From: Collinsella aerofaciens
GTDB taxonomy: Bacteria; Actinomycetota; Coriobacteriia; Coriobacteriales; Coriobacteriaceae
Assembly: GCA_008671285.1 (NCBI GenBank)
Contig: RPYR01000097.1
Location: 1-20,678 of the forward strand
Length of the DNA: 20,678 nucleotides
Reading direction: 5' to 3'
Shown: positions 7,509-13,503 of the stretch, piece after piece
Layout of the letters: each line of letters opens with the position of its first letter
Position numbering within the stretch: position 1 is the first letter of the stretch
The notes under the pieces: generated by a model
What the model saw: only the letters and a program-made list of their open reading frames with translations
Told to the model about the DNA's origin: nothing
The model's database searches: none
Translations under genes and position numbers: made by a program

Positions 7509-7691
7509 CGAGGTCTAATACTTTTCCGAGAAGTGAACGGCCATACTTGGACCTCCGAAGCATCGACATTTTTAGACGTCAAACCCGCAGGATTTGGCTG
7601 GCAAAACCGCAGGAAATTGCATCTCGAAAGTGCCGATGCTTCGGGGGCCCGTTTTCACTCGTTCACTTCTCGGGAAAAGTATTAAACCTCG
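7509..7691. repeat. MITE-like imperfect inverted repeat, 183 bp
   Basis: The ends CGAGGTCTAATACTTTTCC (from 7509) and the reverse complement of GGGAAAAGTATTAAACCTCG (to 7691) match. The similarity carries inward through GAGAAGTGAACG and CCGAAGCATCG to about the middle (near 7600), so nearly the whole unit folds on itself. CCGCAGGA is repeated at 7585-7592 and again about 23 bases later. No convincing gene lies inside; the short open frames that cross it have no start context or family signature. Together with the flanking palindromes it accounts for most of the 448-base gap between MFS gene 2 and the dihydrouridine synthase gene. Confidence 0.7.
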
Positions 7692-7779
7692 TTGTATGGG
7701 GTGCGGCTGGAGGGTGGTCATCGTTCAGTAGCTACCTCTTCCTTGTGAATCGCCTGAAGCGCAAGGCATAATGCATGTG

Positions 7780-7800
7780 ACAAAGGGACGGCCCCTTTGT
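7780..7800. repeat. GACAAAGGGAC palindrome, copy 3
   Basis: ACAAAGGG (7780-7787) and CCCTTTGT (7793-7800) are inverted around ACGGC. The left flank ATGTG matches copies 1 and 2, while the right flank has changed from CACATTGAG to TGTTGAT. It lies 25 bases upstream of the dihydrouridine synthase start. Confidence 0.7.
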
Positions 7801-7824
7801 TGTGTTGATATGAGAGAAGAGTAG

Positions 7825-8778
7825 ATGATCCTTTCGCTGGCCCCTATGGAGGGGATTACCGGGCATGTGTTCCGTCGCGTGCATGCGGAGTGCTTCGGTG
7901 CGCTCGATTGCTATTACACGCCGGTTTTGCCGCCGCCGCGGGTGGGAAACCGCTTTGGCGGCAAGGCGTTTAAGGAGATCGATCCTGCCAATAACCAGGG
8001 GCTCAACGTGGTGCCTCAGCTGATGTCCAAGAACGCGGACGAGTTTGTGTGGGCGGCGCAGGTGCTCGCCGACATGGGCTATCGCGAGGTCAATCTCAAC
8101 CTGGGTTGTCCTTCGGGAACGGTTGTCGCCAAGGGCAAAGGATCGGGCTTCTTGCGCAATCTCGACGAGCTCGAGGCGTTCTTAAGCGATGTGTGCGAGC
8201 GGTCGCCGTTGCCGGTGTCGGTAAAGACCAGGCTGGGGCTGGAGAATGACGACGAATACGAGCGCGTGCTCGATCTGTATTGCCGCATGCCGTTGGCAGA
8301 GCTGATCGTGCATCCGCGCGTACAGAAGGACCGCTATACGGGCTCGCCGCGCAAAGAGTTTTATGGCGAGACGCTGGAGCGTGCGCCGTTCCCCGTGGCC
8401 TATAACGGTGACATTTTTGATCTTGAGGATATGGACGCGCTGGTGGAGGCCTATCCCGGCACGCGCCATGTGATGTTGGGGCGTGGCCTGCTCGCGAACC
8501 CCGCTCTGGCTCGCATGGTCAAGGGCGGCCCTGCTGCAACGGCTGCTGAGCTGCAGCGCTTCCACGACACGCTGTTTGCGGCATATGCAGAAGAGATTGG
8601 CGGCAATGCGGTCTTCCGCATGAAGGAGTGGTGGTTCTACGCCAAGTGCGCTTTCGCTGATCCCGCTACCGTCCACAAGATCGTACGCAAGACCAAAAAG
8701 GTCGACGAATACCGCGCTGCCGTCGACCGCGTCTTCCGCGAGCAGCCACTCGCACCCACAGCCCGCTTCCACGGCTAG
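7825..8778 (+). CDS. tRNA-dihydrouridine synthase family protein
   Basis: The protein has 317 residues and forms an FMN-binding TIM barrel that reduces uridine to dihydrouridine in the tRNA D-loop with NAD(P)H. Visible family features are the N-terminal LAPMEGITGHVFRR, the catalytic-cysteine segment NLNLGCPSGTVVAKGKGSGFL (C95), VSVKTRLG (132-138), IVHPR (161-165), the phosphate-binding YNGDI segment and MLGRGLLANPAL. The start at 7825 is preceded by AGAGAAGAG. It stands alone, after the MITE-like element and before the repeat cluster. Which D-loop position it modifies cannot be told from sequence by eye. Confidence 0.93.
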   Translation: MILSLAPMEGITGHVFRRVHAECFGALDCYYTPVLPPPRVGNRFGGKAFKEIDPANNQGLNVVPQLMSKNADEFVWAAQVLADMGYREVNLNLGCPSGTVVAKGKGSGFLRNLDELEAFLSDVCERSPLPVSVKTRLGLENDDEYERVLDLYCRMPLAELIVHPRVQKDRYTGSPRKEFYGETLERAPFPVAYNGDIFDLEDMDALVEAYPGTRHVMLGRGLLANPALARMVKGGPAATAAELQRFHDTLFAAYAEEIGGNAVFRMKEWWFYAKCAFADPATVHKIVRKTKKVDEYRAAVDRVFREQPLAPTARFHG

Positions 8779-8835
8779 CTAGTCGTAGGGGACGTTCTTT
8801 AACGACTAGTCATTTAAGAACGTTCCCGATGACTA
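8779..8835. repeat. Nested overlapping palindromes after the dus gene
   Basis: CTAGTCGT (8779-8786) pairs with ACGACTAG (8802-8809). GGGGACGTTCTT (8788-8799) pairs with AAGAACGTTCCC (8816-8827), one mismatch. TAGTCA (8807-8812) pairs with TGACTA (8830-8835). These pairings exclude one another in part. Similar words (AGTAGTCG, ATAAGAACGTCC, CGACTATTC) recur at 9502-9595, which suggests a repeat family. Confidence 0.55.
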
Positions 8836-8842
8836 CCTGCAA

Positions 8843-8910
8843 AAAGCTGTACGCCAGCATCCAAAGATGTCGAAAATGATCGACTTTGGATGCTGGCGTA
8901 CATGTTTGGG
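8843..8910 (-). terminator. Repeated hairpin copy 1, intrinsic terminator of the RHH gene
   Basis: GTACGCCAGCATCCAAAG (8849-8866) pairs perfectly with 8884-8901 around a 17-base loop. Read on the minus strand the stem is followed by AGCTTTTT. It lies 28 bases past the stop of the minus-strand gene ending at 8930. A near-identical copy is at 9920-9993 behind the next minus-strand gene, so it is both a dispersed repeat and a likely terminator. Confidence 0.7.
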
Positions 8911-8929
8911 TTCGGCGGGGGAGCGGTGC

Positions 8930-9196
8930 CTAGACAATCATTGCATCAAGTGTTATGAGTTCCCTGAGCCGTTCCGTGCGCGTTTGCCTATGGCGTTTGG
9001 CTTTTTCGTCAAACGCCTCAAGAACCGATTCGCCCACACGTGCCGACAAGACAGCGCTCCGCTCATCAGAGATCGGTGGCCTTCCCAGCTTAACGGTGCG
9101 GCCTTTCGGCCATTCATCTTTTTCGTAAGCTTCCGCAGCTTTCTCTAACTCTCCAGGGGCAAATCCCATCATTTTTTCAAGCTGCTCAGCATTCAT
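8930..9196 (-). CDS. Small ribbon-helix-helix-like protein, possible orphan antitoxin
   Basis: The protein has 88 residues. The start at 9196 has a perfect AGGAGG ribosome binding site (on the minus strand) 5 bases upstream; the longer frame to 9280 runs through the promoter region. The N-terminal part (MNAEQLEKMMGFAPGELEKAAEAYEKDEWPKG) is acidic and helical. The C-terminal part, VLSARVGESVLEAFDEKAKRHRQTRTERLRELI, has the spacing of a MetJ/Arc/CopG ribbon-helix-helix: a short beta strand, then two helices with a basic turn. Such proteins are often autoregulating antitoxins, and a 15-bp palindrome lies just upstream. No toxin gene is visible on either side, so it may be an orphan or a plain regulator. 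Confidence 0.75.
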   Translation of the reverse strand: MNAEQLEKMMGFAPGELEKAAEAYEKDEWPKGRTVKLGRPPISDERSAVLSARVGESVLEAFDEKAKRHRQTRTERLRELITLDAMIV

Positions 9197-9211
9197 AGCG
9201 CCTCCTATCGA

Positions 9212-9226
9212 TCGACATAATGTCGA
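9212..9226 (-). promoter_or_regulatory. Palindromic operator before the RHH gene
   Basis: TCGACATAATGTCGA is a perfect 7+1+7 palindrome. It lies 15 bases before the start codon and just upstream of the AGGAGG site. Its position fits autorepression by the RHH protein; this is inference. Confidence 0.5.
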
Positions 9227-9251
9227 GCGCTGGTTCTCGGATTTCTTTTTT

Positions 9252-9280
9252 TGTATACAATTTTGTAGACAAAAATACAA
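9252..9280 (-). promoter_or_regulatory. Candidate promoter of the RHH gene
   Basis: On the minus strand, TTGTAT (9280-9275) is separated by 17 bases from TATACA (9257-9252). The area also holds TTGTATACAA (9251-9260) and TTGTAGACAA (9263-9272), palindromes whose centres are 12 bp apart. These could be further regulator sites. Confidence 0.4.
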
Positions 9281-9474
9281 GCAGTTTATCAGGCTAATTA
9301 GCTTGTTTTGATCCGCCTGCTCGATAGGAAATGAGCATTGACGGCTTCGATACTCCTTTGCTTTTCAGCTTGGAATTTGGATGCTCGTTGAACTTCCGGA
9401 GGGGAGCGTTTTATTAAGGTATCGAGATTCTGGGCAGGAACTCTCACTGGTCTTCGGTAATGGGACCAGCTTAA
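9281..9474. other. Intergenic stretch without a recognisable gene
   Basis: No open frame with a plausible start and family signature was found on either strand. The only structure seen is a small hairpin, CTGGTC (9447-9452) with GACCAG (9464-9469). Confidence 0.5.
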
Positions 9475-9497
9475 TTCGCGACACAGTGTGTCGCGAA
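9475..9497. repeat. 23-bp perfect palindrome
   Basis: TTCGCGACACA (9475-9485), one G, and then its exact reverse complement (9487-9497). It has no T-run and no flanking gene within 270 bases, so it does not look like a terminator. It could be a protein-binding site or part of the repeat cluster that follows. Confidence 0.6.
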
Positions 9498-9593
9498 TGG
9501 GAGTAGTCGTTAGGTGTCCTTCAATGGCTACTCATATAAGAACGTCCAAGTGTCGGATTTTGTCATTTAGTGTCGTTCTCAGCGACTATTCTG

Positions 9594-9837
9594 GAGGGTC
9601 GTGGTCAAAAAAGGGCAAATATGAGTACTGTTGCCATTATGGTTGCATTTATTTTGCTATAAATAGCAGCTCCTGATGAGATTTGTTCCCATTAGGAGCT
9701 ACTTTTATTGAACATATGAGGAGAAATAACGTCGTCTGCGGACGAGCGGAACGTTGAATAGTTCCTGAAGTGATCAAAATCGCTGCTACTAAACAGGTAG
9801 CAGTACTCATATTTGCCCTTTTTTGACCACAGCCCTC
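9594..9837. mobile_element. MITE-like element with 37-bp terminal inverted repeats
   Basis: Positions 9601-9630 and 9801-9830 are exact reverse complements over 30 bases (outer part GTGGTCAAAAAAGGGC). Allowing two mismatches, the match extends to 37 bases with outer ends GAGGG and CCCTC. The 170-base interior also shows weak inverted similarity, with a central hairpin AGCTCCT/AGGAGCT (9668-9674, 9694-9700). No transposase is encoded. Because the arms are inverted, both strands yield the same short peptide fragment; these frames are not taken as genes. Confidence 0.7.
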
Positions 9838-9919
9838 TCGGAAACCTTTCCAGAGGCGTCAAACAGCCATAATCCAAAGGTCGCCTCAAACAATTAGCCG
9901 GCTAAGAGCGTCCATGGCT

Positions 9920-9993
9920 ACCCAAAAGCTGTACGCCAGCATCCAAAGATGTCGGAAATGGTCGACTTTGGATGCTGGCGTACATGTTTGGGT
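9920..9993 (-). terminator. Repeated hairpin copy 2, intrinsic terminator of the glutaredoxin operon
   Basis: The 18-base arms (9931-9948 and 9966-9983) are identical to those of copy 1 at 8849-8901. An outer pair, ACCCAAA (9920-9926) with TTTGGGT (9987-9993), extends the stem. On the minus strand the inner stem is followed by AGCTTTTGG. It lies 46 bases past the glutaredoxin stop. Confidence 0.65.
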
Positions 9994-10029
9994 CGTATAG
10001 GTTGGGGCGAGCCGGTCGCAACGCGAGTG

Positions 10030-10275
10030 TTAGAGTAGGTTCTCCTGTGCCCACGCGATGATGTCGCTCGACTCGTAGAGTGGTTTGCCGTCGATGAACA
10101 GGCAGGGACCCTGGCGTTTTCCGCCGACGGCGATGAGTGTCTGCTCGGCTTCGGTATCGGTCGAGATATTGCGCTCGGGAATGGTCACGCCGTTATCGGC
10201 TAAAAAGCGCTTGACCTTTATGCAATACGGGCAGCCGGTCATAACGTAGAGCACGAGCTCGTGATCAGTAGTCAT
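10030..10275 (-). CDS. Glutaredoxin-family thiol-disulfide oxidoreductase
   Basis: The protein has 81 residues, typical of small bacterial glutaredoxins. The CPYC active site is at residues 15-18 in YVMTGCPYCIKVKRFL. A conserved proline segment (GKRQGPCLFIDGKPL) and the ending ESSDIIAWAQENLL match the thioredoxin fold. The start at 10275 has GGAG 6 bases upstream; the longer frame to 10314 lacks this. The upstream gene on the same strand ends 51 bases before, so the two are probably co-transcribed. It may reduce disulfides in the cytoplasm; the reductant cannot be told here. Confidence 0.9.
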   Translation of the reverse strand: MTTDHELVLYVMTGCPYCIKVKRFLADNGVTIPERNISTDTEAEQTLIAVGGKRQGPCLFIDGKPLYESSDIIAWAQENLL

Positions 10276-10326
10276 AGGTCTCCAATCGGTTGCGGTTTTG
10301 ATTGAAATACCCAAAGCCGCCGCGGT

Positions 10327-11154
10327 CTATGCGCGGACCAGTGACGACTCGATGGCTTGGACCAGAAACGCCGTGGCTCCGGTGCCGCAGGGCTTCTCGT
10401 AGTGGTCAACAAAGCGCTGATCGGCAAGATAGCCGTGGGCGAGGCCCAGGTATGCTTCGTCTTGGGGCTCGTGTCCCCAGTTAAGGGCAATCCATCGACG
10501 GTGCATTGCGACAAGTTTGTGGGCCTCGTTGCTCTCTGGGTCGCCAATGCCCATGGCAATCGAAAGCTGGCCCAGAACAGCGCGTTCAAGTTCCTTCATG
10601 TCGTTCCATGTCTCGGGGTCCATGTCCAGCAGCGCTTCATTTGCTGCATCGATAGCCTCATCGCCATAGCGTGCCCGCGCTTCGGCGCCGTAGCGCTCCT
10701 CGTTTTCCTGCACGGTGCGCCAGCGCTCCAGTTGCGGCAGGACGGCGCCCATGAGCGAGACGGCTTCGTCGAGCGACATGCCGGTGTTTTGCGCCAGCCG
10801 CGGGGCGCAATCCTCAATCATCGCCTCCATGGTGGTGTCGTAGGTGTACTTGCCGTGGTCGTAGCACCACTTGCAGTAATGGTCGGTCGTGGCGCCCGTG
10901 GCATCGGTGCCGCAGTCGTCGGGCGTGAGTATCATGCCGCAGCTCTGGCAATAGCGCTCGGGCATTTCGAGCAGGTGAGACAGGGGTTCTCCGGTTACGG
11001 CGGCGATGAGCTTCATCATGTCGATGCCCGGGGTGACCTCGTCGCGCTCCCAACGGCTGACGGCTTGGCGCGTGACAAAGAGTTTGGCGGCGAGCTGCTC
11101 TTGGGTAAGGTGATGGGCGCGACGGATGGCAATGAGCTTTTCTGCAAAGGCCAT
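10327..11154 (-). CDS. XRE-family regulator with zinc ribbon and TipAS-like domain
   Basis: The protein has 275 residues in three parts. Residues 1-63 are an XRE helix-turn-helix (RRAHHLTQEQLAAKLFVTRQAVSRWERDEVTPG). Residues 68-103 form a zinc-ribbon-like module with C69, C72, C81, C94 and C97. Residues about 110-272 resemble the TipAS ligand-binding domain of TipA-type MerR regulators (MDPETWNDMKELERAVLGQL, LNWGHEPQDEAYLGLAHGYLADQRFVDHYEKPCGTGATAFL). In TipA the last domain binds thiopeptide antibiotics covalently through cysteine; here C256 lies in that region. The start at 11154 has AAAGGAG upstream. It could be a drug- or stress-responsive regulator of itself and the glutaredoxin gene. 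Domain calls are by eye. Confidence 0.85.
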   Translation of the reverse strand: MAFAEKLIAIRRAHHLTQEQLAAKLFVTRQAVSRWERDEVTPGIDMMKLIAAVTGEPLSHLLEMPERYCQSCGMILTPDDCGTDATGATTDHYCKWCYDHGKYTYDTTMEAMIEDCAPRLAQNTGMSLDEAVSLMGAVLPQLERWRTVQENEERYGAEARARYGDEAIDAANEALLDMDPETWNDMKELERAVLGQLSIAMGIGDPESNEAHKLVAMHRRWIALNWGHEPQDEAYLGLAHGYLADQRFVDHYEKPCGTGATAFLVQAIESSLVRA

Positions 11155-11286
11155 AGCGGCTCCTTTCTGCTGGTTGATGGCTTAAGCATACGCGGCGGCA
11201 GGCGCCCTTCCAAGCAACCGTTGGTTGCACGACAGGAGTCCGCGGCGAAGAATTGCGCGCAACGCCCCACGCCTCCATGCCGTACA

Positions 11287-11901
11287 ATGACCGGCATGGA
11301 ACCTATTGCACACATACATACCGACCTGCCGCAGAAGTTCGGCATTCCGCGCAACAGCTTTCTGGCGCCTCATCTGCAGGGACGCATCATTTTTGAGCCG
11401 GAATTTGCCTCCAATGCAGCGGTTGAGGGTCTGGACTCCTTCTCTCACCTGTGGCTGCTGTGGCGCTTCGAAAACGGAACGCCCGGCGGCACGGCTAAGG
11501 ACATAGCCGCCGATGCCAAAACGCAGGACAGGTCCGGTACCAACGCAAAATGGTCGAAGAGCGTGCGTCCGCCGCGCCTGGGTGGAGCCGAGCGTGTGGG
11601 CGTCTTTGCCACGCGCAGCCCGTTTCGCCCTAATCCCATCGGTCTCACCTGCGTCAAGCTCGATCGTGTCGAGTTCACCGACGATGGCCCCATCATCCAT
11701 GTGCTGGGGGCCGACCTGCGTGACGGCACGCCCATCTACGACATTAAGCCCTACATCCCGTTTGCGGATTGCCACTCGGATGCGACCGGCGGCTGGATTG
11801 AGGATGCTCCGTGGCAAGAGCTCGACGTCGAGTTCCCGCAAGCGCTGCAGGATATGGTCCTTCCCGCAAAGCTCCCCGGCTTGGTCGAGGTCCTTCGCTA
11901 A
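11287..11901 (+). CDS. trmO: tRNA (adenine37-N6)-methyltransferase TrmO, truncated by a stop codon
   Basis: 204 residues from the ATG at 11287; a second in-frame ATG at 11296 is equally possible, and neither has a strong ribosome binding site. TrmO (YaeB/TsaA) methylates N6 of t6A37 in tRNA-Thr with S-adenosylmethionine. Family motifs are clear: PRNSFLAPHLQGRI, FSHLWLLWRF, WSKSVRPPRLGG, VGVFATRSPFRPNPIGLT, DGTPIYDIKPYIPFAD. The frame stops at TAA (11899-11901) right after VEVLR, where homologues continue with a DPRP-type sequence. The missing tail is still encoded directly after the stop in the same frame. The SAM-binding beta-barrel core is intact, so partial activity is possible. Confidence 0.88.
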   Translation: MTGMEPIAHIHTDLPQKFGIPRNSFLAPHLQGRIIFEPEFASNAAVEGLDSFSHLWLLWRFENGTPGGTAKDIAADAKTQDRSGTNAKWSKSVRPPRLGGAERVGVFATRSPFRPNPIGLTCVKLDRVEFTDDGPIIHVLGADLRDGTPIYDIKPYIPFADCHSDATGGWIEDAPWQELDVEFPQALQDMVLPAKLPGLVEVLR

Positions 11902-12033
11902 GATCCACGCCGCGCGGGCAGCAAGCACGAGCCAAACCGCGTTTACCACTTGGCCTACGCCGGGCTCGACATATCGTTTACGGTCGATGAAACCCAGCTA
12001 ACCGTAGTCGCCGTCAACAAGGCGCGGGGCTAA
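11902..12033 (+). pseudogene. Detached C-terminal tail of trmO
   Basis: Reading on in the trmO frame past the TAA gives 43 codons, beginning DPRRAGSKHEPNRVYHLAY and continuing AGLDISFTVDETQLTVVAV before a TAA at 12031-12033. This matches the layout of the TrmO C-terminal domain (compare DPRPAYRKG and the F-x-VRWRV strand of the E. coli protein, recalled from memory). Codon phase is kept throughout, so a single substitution, for example CAA or GAA to TAA, explains the break. There is no new start codon with a ribosome binding site. Confidence 0.75.
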
Positions 12034-12144
12034 CCTACCATTCGTCCGCACCCGTCAAATTAAGCGCCAAACCCCGCGCCAAAACCGCCCGCGCTGGTGG
12101 ACAATAACGCCTACCAAAACAATCACTTTGCACGGGAGCTCAGC

Positions 12145-13359
12145 ATGAAATACGCCGTTAGCTCGCTTATCGACCGCCACGGCATGGACTCCATCGCCGT
12201 TGACTCCTGGGGCGAGATCCCCGGTATGGTTCCGAACGCACCCGACGAGGGCTTCGACCGCATTCCCATGTGGGTGGCCGACATGAATTTTGCCACGGTG
12301 CCCACGGTCCAGGAGCACATCATTCAGCGCGCTCAGCATCCCATGTTTGGCTACTTTAACCCGCGCTCCGAGTATTTCGACCGCATCATCGAATGGCAGA
12401 GCCGCCGCAATGGCGTCGAGGGTCTGCGCCCTGAACATATCGGCTACGAAAACGGCGTGCTGGGCGGTGTCGTGTCGACGCTGCGTGCGTATGTTCAGCC
12501 AGGCGATGCGGTGCTGGTCCACAGCCCTACCTACATCGGCTTTACCAAGTCCATTGAGGCCGCGGGCTATCGCATTGTCCACAGCCCGCTTAAGTTCGAC
12601 GACCAGGGCGTGTGGCGCATGGACTTTGAGGACATGGAGTGCAAACTCGCCCAAAACCACATCCATGCCGCGGTATTCTGCTCGCCGCACAATCCCTGCG
12701 GCCGCGTATGGGAGCGTGACGAGATCGAGCGCGCCATGGACATCTATCGCCAGCACGATTGCGTGGTGATCTCGGACGAGATTTGGTCCGATATCATCCT
12801 GCCGGGGCACAAGCACATCCCGACGCAGTCGGTGAGCGAGGATGCTCGCATGCGCACGGTTGCCCTCTACGCGCCCAGCAAGACGTTTAACCTGGCGGGT
12901 CTGGTCGGCAGCTACCACATCATCTATAACGAAACACTGCGCGACCGCGTGTGCGCCGTGTCCAACAAGACTCACTACAACGAGATGAATGTCCTCTCCA
13001 TGCATGCGCTTATCGGTGCCTACCAGCCGCAAGGCTACGAGTGGGTGGACGAGCTCAACCAGGTGCTTGCCGGCAATATCGAGTACTTCTGCGATTACGT
13101 GGACGAGCATTTTGAGGGCGTGTCCTATTCACGTTCGCAGGGCACGTACATGGTGTTTCTGGACTGCACCGAGTGGTGCCGCGAGCATGGCCGCGATATT
13201 CAGTGGCTGCTCGACGAGGGGGCGCGCGTGGGCGTGGGGTATCAGGACGGCCGTCCGTTCCACGGGCCCTGCCACATTCGCGTGAATCTGGCGCTGCCGC
13301 TTTCGCGCGTGAGGGAAGCGTGCGACCGCCTGGACCGCTACGTTTTTAATGCACGGTAA
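12145..13359 (+). CDS. patB: MalY/PatB-type PLP-dependent C-S lyase / aminotransferase
   Basis: The protein has 404 residues, a fold-type I PLP enzyme of aminotransferase class I/II. The start at 12145 is preceded by GGGAG at 7 bases; a GTG at 12097 is less well supported. Motifs: PMWVADMNFATVP (41-53) and SPHNPCGRVW (180-189), both typical of MalY/PatB proteins; SDEIWSD (210-216) with the pyridine-binding aspartate D211; and APSKTFNLAGL with the PLP lysine K246. The C-terminal CHIRVNLALP carries the carboxylate-binding arginine. Members cleave cystathionine or cysteine to homocysteine or sulfide, pyruvate and ammonia. Whether biosynthetic or degradative cannot be told. Confidence 0.9.
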   Translation: MKYAVSSLIDRHGMDSIAVDSWGEIPGMVPNAPDEGFDRIPMWVADMNFATVPTVQEHIIQRAQHPMFGYFNPRSEYFDRIIEWQSRRNGVEGLRPEHIGYENGVLGGVVSTLRAYVQPGDAVLVHSPTYIGFTKSIEAAGYRIVHSPLKFDDQGVWRMDFEDMECKLAQNHIHAAVFCSPHNPCGRVWERDEIERAMDIYRQHDCVVISDEIWSDIILPGHKHIPTQSVSEDARMRTVALYAPSKTFNLAGLVGSYHIIYNETLRDRVCAVSNKTHYNEMNVLSMHALIGAYQPQGYEWVDELNQVLAGNIEYFCDYVDEHFEGVSYSRSQGTYMVFLDCTEWCREHGRDIQWLLDEGARVGVGYQDGRPFHGPCHIRVNLALPLSRVREACDRLDRYVFNAR

Positions 13360-13369
13360 GCGTGCGCTG

Positions 13370-13411
13370 CATGTGGGGCCTTCTGCCAAGTCGGCTAGAA
13401 GGCCCCACATG
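13370..13411 (+). terminator. Hairpin after patB
   Basis: A 15-bp perfect stem, CATGTGGGGCCTTCT (13370-13384) with 13397-13411, around a 12-base loop, 11 bases after the stop. No T-run follows, so it is at best a non-canonical terminator. Confidence 0.55.
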
Positions 13412-13452
13412 GTAAAGCGTCTGTAACCATTGGGCACTCGTGTGGTTTTGTT

Positions 13453-13461
13453 TGCTATTAT
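13453..13461 (+). promoter_or_regulatory. Extended -10 promoter of the solute-binding protein/kinase operon
   Basis: TGCTATTAT has the TGN extension followed by TATTAT, 43 bases before the ATG at 13504. No good -35 box is seen at the right distance, which extended -10 promoters can tolerate. Confidence 0.4.
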
Positions 13462-13503
13462 CTTTAACCATTTCAGTCTGTAAACAGGATCGTCTGGAGC
13501 TCG

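Noticed and set aside
7464..7771. Open frames of 73 and 91 codons
   Set aside because: They run across the palindrome and the self-folding repeat and have no homology-like features.
9488..9889. Two short open frames on opposite strands sharing the peptide WSKKGKYEYC
   Set aside because: The shared peptide comes from the terminal inverted repeats of the MITE-like element read on both strands. Neither frame has a ribosome binding site or family signature.
8846..9993. The two identical hairpins as ends of one composite mobile element
   Set aside because: They are in the same orientation relative to the minus-strand genes and each fits a terminator position. No transposase lies between them and no target duplication is visible.
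7461..9993. CRISPR array
   Set aside because: The repeats are palindromic, of several kinds and irregularly spaced. There is no series of direct repeats with equal spacers and no cas gene.
10357..11286. Long 5' extension of the trmO frame
   Set aside because: It is antisense to the XRE/TipAS regulator. TrmO homology begins only at about 11296.
12055..13110. Minus-strand open frame of 351 codons opposite patB
   Set aside because: Antisense shadow of a well-conserved PLP enzyme, with no motif of its own.
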